The translations under genes were made by a program, and so were the position numbers. A stretch of 64,000 nt of DNA, from contig DEQQ01000095.1 of the NCBI GenBank assembly GCA_002360455.1, positions 1-64,000 of the forward strand, written 5' to 3'. Position 1 is the first letter of the stretch. Each line of letters opens with the position of its first letter. The notes beneath the pieces are model-generated. The model ran no database searches. It was not told the DNA's origin and worked only from the letters and a program-made list of their open reading frames with translations. This DNA comes from Saprospiraceae bacterium UBA3362. GTDB taxonomy: Bacteria > Bacteroidota > Bacteroidia > Chitinophagales > Saprospiraceae. This document shows positions 17,513 through 24,557 of this stretch, in pieces.

Positions 17513-17589
17513 AGTCGTTAGTTGAGAGTCGATAGTCGATAGTCGATAGTCGAGAGTTGGGAGTCGATAGTTGATAGTCGAGAGTTGGG
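17513..17589 (+). repeat. Heptad array R1, 11 units of AGTCGNN type
   Basis: Exactly eleven consecutive 7-bp units (77 bp): AGTCGTT, AGTTGAG, AGTCGAT three times, AGTCGAG, AGTTGGG, AGTCGAT, AGTTGAT, AGTCGAG, AGTTGGG. It ends one base before the -7 box of the four-helix-bundle gene. Units vary only at positions 4-7, so the array is degenerate but in register. Confidence 0.9.
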
Positions 17590-17590
17590 A

Positions 17591-17598
17591 TAATTTTG
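17591..17598 (+). promoter_or_regulatory. -7 box of the four-helix-bundle gene, touching the heptad array
   Basis: TAATTTTG matches TANNTTTG. The -33 region falls inside array R1, where TTGA and TTGG of the heptads could serve as the upstream element. Confidence 0.5.
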
Positions 17599-17629
17599 TT
17601 TAGAAAATGGGATTTAATTAATAAGAGAT

Positions 17630-17983
17630 ATGAGAATTACAAGATTTGAAGATATTGTAGCTTGGCAGAAGGCACAAGATATTGCAGTGGATATATATAC
17701 TGTTTTTGGATCAATGAAAGACTTTGAATTCAGAGATCAGATTTGCAGGGCAACGGTGTCAATATCAAACAATATCGCAGAAGGATTTAATCGAAGCAGC
17801 GATGCAGATTTTATTCGATATTTGTATATATCCTTAGGATCTTGTAATGAAGTTATATCAATGTTGTATTTAGCGCACCGATTAAAATATATAGAAGAAA
17901 AACAAAAAGAAACATTGCTCAATAGATCCACTGAAATTGCTAAAATAATCCGAGGATTAATAAAATCATTCAATAAATTATAA
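17630..17983 (+). CDS. Four helix bundle protein (23S rRNA intervening-sequence protein family)
   Basis: 117 residues. It shows the family hallmarks: FEDIVAWQKAQDIAVDIY at the start, FRDQICRATVSISNNIAEGF in the middle, and SLGSCNEVISMLYLA. It should fold as an all-helical homo-oligomer. Relatives are encoded in the intervening sequences of split 23S rRNA genes, but most bacteroidete copies stand alone and have no proven function. It is bracketed by inverted heptad arrays (R1 before, R2 after), which suggests it travels or expands with them. Confidence 0.9.
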   Translation: MRITRFEDIVAWQKAQDIAVDIYTVFGSMKDFEFRDQICRATVSISNNIAEGFNRSSDADFIRYLYISLGSCNEVISMLYLAHRLKYIEEKQKETLLNRSTEIAKIIRGLIKSFNKL

Positions 17984-17993
17984 TTCAATGCCT

Positions 17994-18014
17994 AACGACT
18001 ATAGACTAACGACT
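17994..18014 (-). repeat. Heptad array R2, three inverted units
   Basis: AACGACT, ATAGACT, AACGACT: three units of the complement of the R1 heptad, 10 bp after the four-helix-bundle stop. With R1 it makes an inverted-repeat frame around that gene. The next gene's open frame begins inside it, at the TAG in 18002-18004. Confidence 0.8.
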
Positions 18015-18016
18015 CT

Positions 18017-19237
18017 TATTCAATTGCAATTATTTTTATTGGACTCTTCCTTGGTTGTGGATGCAACAATGAAGAGGATCCTTCTCTTAAGTTGGAGAAC
18101 GGTGTAATTACAGAAAAACCATTTATCTGGTGGAATAAAGAAGAAGAGCATGATAATTATATCATCACCACTCCTTTTATTTATAACAATTCTTTCATTG
18201 CAGAAACTCATCAGAATGGCAGATCTTATTTATCTTTCCAAAATGCAAAAGATGGGAAACTACTTTGGAAATGGGATGATTATCTATACGATTATGATAT
18301 TGATTTGAGATTTCCATATTGTTCACATCTTGGATTTCTATTTTTTCAATCTGGACCAAGATCTTATTGTGTTAATTTGGAATCAGGAAAAACCCAATGG
18401 AAGAAAACTTGGAATGATCCATTATTTTCAATTTCTGGAGGGTATCAAAAAGAAGTTTTTTTACTTCAAGATTATCCTGATAATGGGGCAACTCATCCCG
18501 GCTTTTATATACTAAATTTGGAAACAGGAAGTGTTAAAGAGAAAATTATTCCACATTTTGAAAATTTTGCAAATAGAAATGTATCGAATGAATTTGGAAG
18601 AATTACGGGGGTAAATCCGATTGAAAAAAATGGAAAGGTTTATTTATTAATTACCTATTGTGAATCCATAAATGATAAACATTGTTTTCCATTAATAGGG
18701 CTATATAATTCTACTGATAAAAAGTGGGTTTATGAGTATAAAAAGATAACTAATCTTGAGCAATATTCACTTGGTTTCGTAGATATTAAAAACAATAAAA
18801 TCTATCACGATGGAGCAAGTCATGTATTCTGCAATGATCTTTGAACAGGAGATAGCATTTGGACTCAAGAGTTCAAGGGTAATTTTCTGTTTGGAAGTTG
18901 TACTTATGACCAAGGTACTCTCTACTGCGTAGCAGAAGGCGACGGCTATTACGCTTTAGATGCGGAGACAGGAGCGATAAAGTGGAAGGGAGAGCGTGCG
19001 CCAGGCACAAGCAGTAGAATGGTAGTATTGAACGGGGTACTGTATTATATCAATGGAGGCGATGGACGACTATGGGCTCTGGATGCTGCTACAGGCAAGA
19101 CATTATGGCGACTAAAAAGTCCCGACGGCTACAGCTTCAAGCGAGAGATCAATGTGATGCAGGGAGATGGCGAGAGAAAGGGATATGTTCTCACCAGCAC
19201 ATGGCATGGAGCTTGTGCGTATGAGTCGGAACGGTAG
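18017..19237 (+). pseudogene. PQQ-type beta-propeller lipoprotein, no start codon and one in-frame stop
   Basis: One frame runs from the R2 array to 19237, interrupted only by TGA at 18842-18844. Before the first usable start (TTG 18092) it encodes a lipoprotein signal, IAIIFIGLFLGCGC, whose ATG is missing at the array boundary. The propeller repeats are clear: FQNAKDGKLLWKWDD, NLESGKTQWKKTW, NLETGSVKEKI; after the stop DAETGAIKWKGERA, DAATGKTLWRLKS. The stop falls where a repeat should read DLxTGDSIW. Sequence from about 18880 on is visibly richer in G+C than the first 800 bp, so the gene may be a recombinant. TGA is a genuine stop elsewhere in the window, so readthrough is unlikely. Confidence 0.7.
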
Positions 19238-19244
19238 TTTTTAT

Positions 19245-19383
19245 AGTCTATAGTCGAGAGTCGAAAGTCGATAGTCGAGAGTCGAAAGTTTTATAGTTGA
19301 TAGTCGAAAGTCGGTAGTCGAAAGTCGAGAGTTGGGAGTCGAGAGTCGAAGTAGAGAGTCGATAGTCGAAAGTCAAGAGTGGG
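19245..19383 (+). repeat. Heptad array R3L, about 20 units of AGTCGNN type
   Basis: A degenerate array (AGTCTAT, AGTCGAG, AGTCGAA, AGTCGAT and so on), longer and less regular than R1, starting 7 bp after the stop of the propeller gene. An 8-bp irregular unit breaks the register near 19287. Confidence 0.85.
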
Positions 19384-19410
19384 AGACAGGATACGTCAAT
19401 ATTCTTTACT

Positions 19411-19479
19411 AACGACTAACGACTATCGACTAGCGACTAATGCTAACGACTAATGACTAACGACTATAGACTAATGTCT
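19411..19479 (-). repeat. Heptad array R3R, inverted units
   Basis: About ten units of the AACGACT type (AACGACT, AACGACT, ATCGACT, AGCGACT and so on), one shortened to 6 bp. Only 27 bp (19384-19410) separate it from R3L, so this pair is like R1/R2 without the gene. The last unit supplies the TAG stop of the minus-strand gene at 19478. Confidence 0.85.
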
Positions 19480-21073
19480 ATTTAATAAATTTTATAATTT
19501 CGGATTGTCCATTCGAATGTAAAATTTGTAGGTAATAAATTCCGCTTATTAAATTTGAAGTTGTAAGACTTATTCCATTCTCAGTTGATAAAACAAAATT
19601 TGGATTCAGTCGTTGTCCTGATGAGTTAAATAGAAATAAGGATTTGACATCTTTGCTTTTAACAAATAGATGATCATTATCCTGAAATTTAATTTGGCTC
19701 TCATTCTTATTTTCTATATCTTTATTTCCTACATGCGTATCAATAATATCCTCTTTGTTTATTAAACAAACTATACTCCTTCCATTTTTTTCGGAAAATT
19801 TTTCTTTCTTTTCTCTGGATCGCAAAGAGGCGTTCAATACAAAGTTGCCATCCTCCAATTCATAAATATTAAAAACACTTAAGAACAAATCATCTCTCAT
19901 TTTAGAAGTTTTCCTGTGTATGATATTTCCTTTACCGTCAGTTTGCAAGAATTCGATGGAGGAAGATAAATCGGAATTGAAAATATTCCGTACTATTAAT
20001 AAACCGTCTTGATATCTCAATTTATTAACTTGATAATTGGTTAAAACAGGTGAAAAAACGGTATCCAATTTTATTTTTTCTCGAAGCCGACCATCATAAT
20101 CAAATGAATTAATAATAATAGGTGTAGGGATAAAAGATTCTTCGTTATTACTCAATATAAAATTATATCTGCCATTGATGGGAATGCTCATATCATAATT
20201 TCGCATATTTTCGAGTTGATCTGTTAAGTCGTAGGTTTTCAACAACTCGATATTGTTATTGTACAACTCCACTTTTATATTGTATAATGAACTTGGATTC
20301 CAAGGCTTAATAGAATTCGTTCTTTTTAATGACACCAATGTATCATATAGGCCATTAAAACGAAAGTACCCAAATGCATCAAAATATTCTAAAGTTCTAG
20401 GACTCAAAAAGGTATCCGTTGTTACAAGTTCTAATGAGGAATTATATCCATGTATTGGTGTCCAAAAATCTTGCTTTTGTCCACCACAAGCGACATAAGT
20501 ATATGGAGTGGTCGAATGGTTAGAATAGTTAGGGAATATGTATGTAAATCCCAAATTGAATAAAATATTGCTGCCAATTTTATATTCGATAAGTTGCCCT
20601 GAATTAATATCATACACTCGGCGAACTAATTTGCTTCTGAGCCAAGTAGGAAAAGTCCATGTAGAGTCTTCATTATCTCTAAAACAAATGAGTTCTAATT
20701 GACTATTTGAATTTATGTATGACAATACAGGGTATTCTCTTTTAGTAGAATTGGTAAGATCAAATGTTGATGTCCATTCTAGTTTTCCGTTGTTCATATC
20801 AATTTTTTCAAGCTTAGCTCCATTTAAGAATTCGGTTCTATTTATTAAAACGTTATAATAAGAATTTTTAAATAGAATAGGAGGAACCACATTTGGAAAA
20901 ATATATTGATTATAGCCATCAAATCCCCAGTACTTTGGATGATTTATGAACGCTGAATCGAAAGCTACATGTGACCATATTGGTTTGATGTCCATCATAA
21001 AATCATCCTTTGATGTTTGACAAAGGCTGTTTTGTAATATCAATAGGAAAAGTAAATAAGATAATTTTTTCAT
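19478..21073 (-). CDS. Secreted protein with T9SS type A sorting domain
   Basis: 531 residues with a signal peptide (MKKLSYLLFLLILQNSLCQ). The body is beta-rich and contains propeller-like units (EKIDMNNGKLEWTSTFDL, REKIKLDTVF), but I do not recognise a defined family. The final 75 or so residues (VKSLFLFNSSGQRL, then NLISGIYYLQIL) are a typical type IX sorting domain, so the protein is exported and probably surface-anchored. Its stop codon is part of heptad array R3R. Codon use is very AT-rich, as in the neighbouring accessory genes. Confidence 0.75.
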   Translation of the reverse strand: MKKLSYLLFLLILQNSLCQTSKDDFMMDIKPIWSHVAFDSAFINHPKYWGFDGYNQYIFPNVVPPILFKNSYYNVLINRTEFLNGAKLEKIDMNNGKLEWTSTFDLTNSTKREYPVLSYINSNSQLELICFRDNEDSTWTFPTWLRSKLVRRVYDINSGQLIEYKIGSNILFNLGFTYIFPNYSNHSTTPYTYVACGGQKQDFWTPIHGYNSSLELVTTDTFLSPRTLEYFDAFGYFRFNGLYDTLVSLKRTNSIKPWNPSSLYNIKVELYNNNIELLKTYDLTDQLENMRNYDMSIPINGRYNFILSNNEESFIPTPIIINSFDYDGRLREKIKLDTVFSPVLTNYQVNKLRYQDGLLIVRNIFNSDLSSSIEFLQTDGKGNIIHRKTSKMRDDLFLSVFNIYELEDGNFVLNASLRSREKKEKFSEKNGRSIVCLINKEDIIDTHVGNKDIENKNESQIKFQDNDHLFVKSKDVKSLFLFNSSGQRLNPNFVLSTENGISLTTSNLISGIYYLQILHSNGQSEIIKFIK

Positions 21074-21178
21074 TTGTACTAAATTTTTAATTTATTGAAG
21101 ATCAGATAATTATTTTCGTTCATGTTGGGTATTTTATACTATCAAATTATGGACATCTTAGAAATGTAAATTTTAAAA

Positions 21179-21210
21179 ACAATAGGGCAGAGCTAACTCT
21201 GCCCTATTGT
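21179..21210 (-). terminator. Terminator of the Cys-rich lipoprotein gene
   Basis: A perfect 14-bp stem (ACAATAGGGCAGAG and its complement) with a 4-nt loop, followed on the minus strand by TTTTAAAATTT. It begins 9 bp after the stop at 21220. Confidence 0.88.
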
Positions 21211-21219
21211 TGTAAACGC

Positions 21220-22075
21220 TTAAGGTTGACAATTTAAAGAACAGGAACTAATTTCAAAATATCCGGCAGGACAACTGGCTGCAGCCGGGTTGTCACAAGT
21301 ACCGATATTAAAATAATTAGGTGGACCTTGGTAAATGTTGCCATTTGCCTCAACACACCATCCGGTCGTTCTTTTACAACAGGCATCACTACAGTACCAA
21401 TCAATCATATCAAAAGGATTAAGGCTTAAACAGGTTTTATAACATGAGCCTGTAAAAAATTTACTAGTCAAAATATAATTATTTTGAGAACATAAAAAGG
21501 TTTGCCCAAATAATGACAAATACTCTTGCATTTTAATTTTTTCAATTAGGTCTTTAGCGGCATTTATAAACGCTTCCCTTTCTGATTTTAATTGGCCGTA
21601 ATTTCCACTCATAGCCAATTGCTTCCACCAATTAATTAAATTTTGACAGTCGGGTCCCGGTTTTGGAACTGCGGAGAAATTAAAAAAGTTTACAGTATAT
21701 ATATACTGTCCTAATCCATTAGTTGCATAACAAGTCTGCATAGTACAGTTCACAATAGCTTTACAGGGAGCATAGGCCGGTATATCCAATTCATAATTCA
21801 CAATGCTTACCGCGGGATTACAGTTACTTGAAGGTTCAAAACAGTTGGGCTCTTGACCGTTGTCATTTGTTCTGATTTTCAAATCAACATTTTTTTGCTG
21901 ATACTTTTGTTCAAACAATTTCATTTCTTCCAATATTTGATTAGGATCAAGCTTTTTATCAACTTCCTTAGTGCATGAAGTAGAATTGAATAAAAAAAAC
22001 TACAGCAATCATAATACAGCTAATGGTGCTAGCAGATAAAATTAATTTTTTTGAAAGACCTTGTTTCTTTTTCAT
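21220..22075 (-). pseudogene. Cys-rich lipoprotein, frameshifted in a T8 run of the signal peptide
   Basis: The open part starts inside the gene (ATG 21933). The natural start is ATG 22075: MKKKQGLSKKLILSAS followed by a hydrophobic stretch. There the minus strand has eight Ts (21992-21999 on the plus strand as A8). With seven, the frame continues as VVFLFNSTSCTKEVDKKLD, a good lipobox, and joins the main frame. The mature part has more than 15 cysteines, many in the C-terminal third (CSDACCKRTTGWC, CDNPAAASC, CSLNC), so disulfide bonding outside the cytosol is likely. Family not recognised. A slippage switch or an assembly error would look the same here. Confidence 0.6.
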
Positions 22076-22133
22076 TATAAAAAATTTTTAGTTAATAAAT
22101 AAAAAACTCTTAATCAATAAAAAAGCCTTTCCT

Positions 22134-22141
22134 TATATTTG
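22134..22141 (+). promoter_or_regulatory. -7 box of the second small RNA candidate
   Basis: TATATTTG, a full match to TANNTTTG. No good -33 element. A terminator follows within 60 bp and no gene is downstream on this strand. Confidence 0.5.
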
Positions 22142-22147
22142 CAGACT

Positions 22148-22203
22148 TATTTAGCGATAAGGAAGCCTGCGCCCTATCCGATAGGTGATCGTGGGCTTTT
22201 TTT
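22148..22203 (+). ncRNA. Candidate small RNA of about 56 nt with terminator
   Basis: The 3' part folds into a 9-bp outer helix (22163-22171 with 22190-22198) enclosing a 5-bp hairpin (CCTAT/ATAGG, loop CCG), followed by seven Ts. The 5' part (ACTTATTTAGCGATAAGG) can form a small stem of its own (CTTAT/ATAAG). It sits between two minus-strand genes and points the opposite way, so it cannot be the terminator of either. No open frame. Confidence 0.5.
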
Positions 22204-22515
22204 ATGATTAACTTATTATAAAATTGCAATACAAAACCTAGGAAAATGTATTAAAACTCTTTTTCCATTTTATTTTAACCGCTATGTAATTACCACAATT
22301 TAGATGATCTCTGCCTTCCGAGTATTCACTATGGGTTATCTGAACTGAGGTAACAAAGACAAATCTATAACATTTTTTTTTTTTTTTTGCAAACTTTTGT
22401 GTGATTTTTTTTTCAAAAATTATAAACTTTTCTATTGAATACAGTTTATTTTTTTATTAAAACCAATAAAGTATATCACCAAAGGGAGCCAAGAATATTA
22501 TTTGCCAACGACTAA
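22204..22515. other. Non-coding AT-rich gap with a long T tract
   Basis: No gene seen. It contains a run of about 17 Ts near 22373-22389 and one AACGACT unit (near 22505) like those of the heptad arrays, just beyond the truA stop. Confidence 0.4.
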
Positions 22516-23283
22516 CTAAATACTAACAAGTCTATTCATAATATTATCTGGATAAATTACTCTGACGAGGCTTAGTCCATGGGCAGGAACAGACCAAGCA
22601 TGAGGTATGGATTGCCCTGCTAAAAATGCAGTCTGAAATTGCTGTAAACTGAATTTGTCTTTAGAATAATTGAGGCAGGCTCCAACGATCAAACGAACCA
22701 TTCCTCTCAAAAAGCGATTTGCGGCTATATGGAATTCAAATTCGTGCTCGTTGATTTGAGTCCATTGGCATTCTGATAAGAAACAAGTGAACTGCATTAA
22801 ACCGGAATCAGATTTACAAAAGGATTGAAATGATGAATTTTGGAGAAGAAAATGTGAAAGTTCGTTCATTTTCTTTATGTCAAGAGTAGAATTATAGGAA
22901 TAATATAGGCTGGTATCTACACAAAAAGGATTTTTATTGGTATTAAGTTTATAGATGTATTTTCTCTGTATAGCATCAAATCTTGAATGAAATTCTCCTA
23001 AGGGATCAAAATATATTTTTTGGATCGCAATATCCGGTGGTAACAAAGCATTCAGTGATTTAGATTGGATTGCTTCTTTTGAATTTAGATCAAAGTGAGC
23101 AAAATATTGAGATGCATGCACTCCTGTGTCTGTCCTCCCACAGCCAATAATTTCAATAGTTTCTCTAGTTAATGTGTGAATTGTTTGTTCAATAGTGGAT
23201 TGTACAGAAACGGCATTGGGTTGAATTTGCCAGCCGTGATATTTTTTTCCATGATAGGATAGTAGCAATACAATTCTATTCAT
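22516..23283 (-). CDS. truA: tRNA pseudouridine(38-40) synthase TruA
   Basis: 255 residues, normal length. The N-terminal half has YHGKKYHGWQIQP and the catalytic loop GCGRTDTGVHA with Asp52. The C-terminal half has FLRGMVRLIVGACL and ends SLVRVIYP. It modifies positions 38-40 of tRNA anticodon arms. A -7 box lies 5 bp before the ATG, so the mRNA is nearly leaderless. Confidence 0.94.
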   Translation of the reverse strand: MNRIVLLLSYHGKKYHGWQIQPNAVSVQSTIEQTIHTLTRETIEIIGCGRTDTGVHASQYFAHFDLNSKEAIQSKSLNALLPPDIAIQKIYFDPLGEFHSRFDAIQRKYIYKLNTNKNPFCVDTSLYYSYNSTLDIKKMNELSHFLLQNSSFQSFCKSDSGLMQFTCFLSECQWTQINEHEFEFHIAANRFLRGMVRLIVGACLNYSKDKFSLQQFQTAFLAGQSIPHAWSVPAHGLSLVRVIYPDNIMNRLVSI

Positions 23284-23287
23284 GGTA

Positions 23288-23295
23288 CAAATTTA
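23288..23295 (-). promoter_or_regulatory. -7 box of truA
   Basis: TAAATTTG on the minus strand, 4 bp before the ATG. A TTGC lies about 20 bp upstream of it. Confidence 0.55.
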
Positions 23296-23367
23296 GCTCA
23301 TTCTCAATTTGTTTCGCAATTATGTCTTTGGATAATCATTTTTTCTTGAGAAGGAAATTGTAATAAC

Positions 23368-23398
23368 AGAAAAGGCTGTGATCGAAACAGCCTTTTCT
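23368..23398. terminator. Terminator after the DoxX gene
   Basis: 12-bp stem (AGAAAAGGCTGT and its complement) with a 7-nt loop, 24 bp beyond the stop at 23422. The tail on the minus strand (GTTATTACAATTT) has only a moderate T content. Confidence 0.7.
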
Positions 23399-23421
23399 AT
23401 TATCGGAAATAACGAAAATAT

Positions 23422-23787
23422 TTATCCTATGATTGAGTTATCCTTTGCACAAGAATGGGCATACATCAATGCTCCACCGGCAAGTGCCATATCTTTTAAA
23501 AGACTAATCGTGGCCATTTGGTCACTGGACATAGCACCTTTCATATGGACCAAGGTGATAAATAATATCATCAACAAGGCCAATAAAACGGCTGCCAACT
23601 TATCGTATTTTCCAATCAAAACACTGACAGCAAACAATACTAAACAGGCTCCGGTGAGGTAAATAATTATAGAGCCACCAAAAGGAGCCATACCGGCCAT
23701 TTCATTTGCAGAAATAAAATGGAAAACACCAAAGACCAGCATTGGAATAGCAAATAGATATTTGCCTAAGCTTGTAATAGAGTTCAT
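23422..23787 (-). CDS. DoxX-family membrane protein
   Basis: 121 residues with four membrane helices. The first carries the family pattern (YLFAIPMLVFGVFHF), followed by a loop with MAPFGGSIIIYLTGACL and a later helix AAVLLALLMILFITLVH. The family is widespread and its members are linked to quinone or thiol redox in a few cases; no specific role can be assigned. Monocistronic, with a terminator behind it. Confidence 0.8.
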   Translation of the reverse strand: MNSITSLGKYLFAIPMLVFGVFHFISANEMAGMAPFGGSIIIYLTGACLVLFAVSVLIGKYDKLAAVLLALLMILFITLVHMKGAMSSDQMATISLLKDMALAGGALMYAHSCAKDNSIIG

Positions 23788-23857
23788 AAAATTCGTTTTT
23801 GTTTGTTAAAGAATGTGCTAAACTAAATAATTTTTTTCGGAAAATAAAAATTATTTT

Positions 23858-24313
23858 TTATAAATCTTCCTTTAAGCTGGTTTGTATATTTTCAAACAAT
23901 TGGTCCAACTCATCAAAATCATAAATTCCTACAGTTTGCTCTCCGGTAATTTGAATAATAATATATTGTAATTCGGAAGAAATTAATATATTATTCCAAT
24001 CCTTAACTAAAATTGAGTTGTTGGATGATAAAAATTCTGTTTCACCATCTATGTTAATGGATTGGAACGAAGGCTCAGCCGGGAATATATATCCATATGC
24101 AAGTTGATCCGAAATAAAGCTTTGACATTTTTCCAATTGAGCGGAATAAACTAAAATTTTTGGGCCTGTTGTCCAAAGTCTGATTTGTGATATGAACTGT
24201 AAATTTTGATCCTGATCTCTCTGATCTAAATTTACACAAAATGCATACACTTCCTGAGAGGCTAGATATCTTGCTATGGTTAAATCTTGAATGGGATAAG
24301 CGATAATTTTCAT
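23858..24313 (-). CDS. Hypothetical protein
   Basis: 151 residues, no signal peptide, membrane segment or Cys motif. It looks alpha/beta: MKIIAYPIQDLTIARYLASQ, then KILVYSAQLEKCQSF, ending in an acidic helix (FDELDQLFENIQTSLKEDL). I do not recognise it. Codon use is like the neighbours, and the flanking gaps of 70 and 240 bp suggest it stands alone. Confidence 0.5.
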   Translation of the reverse strand: MKIIAYPIQDLTIARYLASQEVYAFCVNLDQRDQDQNLQFISQIRLWTTGPKILVYSAQLEKCQSFISDQLAYGYIFPAEPSFQSINIDGETEFLSSNNSILVKDWNNILISSELQYIIIQITGEQTVGIYDFDELDQLFENIQTSLKEDL

Positions 24314-24557
24314 TGATCTTTTTGTTAAAAGCTTTAATCTTGAATCCTCCCTTTGCCTATTACAATTTGTTATATGCTATTGAGCAAATAGAATGTTATT
24401 CCTGTGTATTCTATACATTTATTATTATCCTTATTTTAATATCAACCATTTCTTACTTTGGATAAAACAAGAAATCAAATTTTACATATGATAAATCAAT
24501 GGATCCGGAAATAAAATATTGGTTTTGAATAGTCTTCACGCTACAATACAACATCTA

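Noticed and set aside
18842..18844. TGA recoded as Trp, Cys or Sec
   Set aside because: TGA ends several clear genes in the window (for example at 15535 and 43881) and no SECIS-like hairpin or conserved redox site is seen there.
19245..19479. CRISPR array
   Set aside because: The repeat unit is 7 bp, degenerate and contiguous with no spacers, and no cas genes are near.
22373..22389. Long T tract as a phase-variable promoter
   Set aside because: It lies beyond the 3' end of truA and upstream of no gene on the plus strand.
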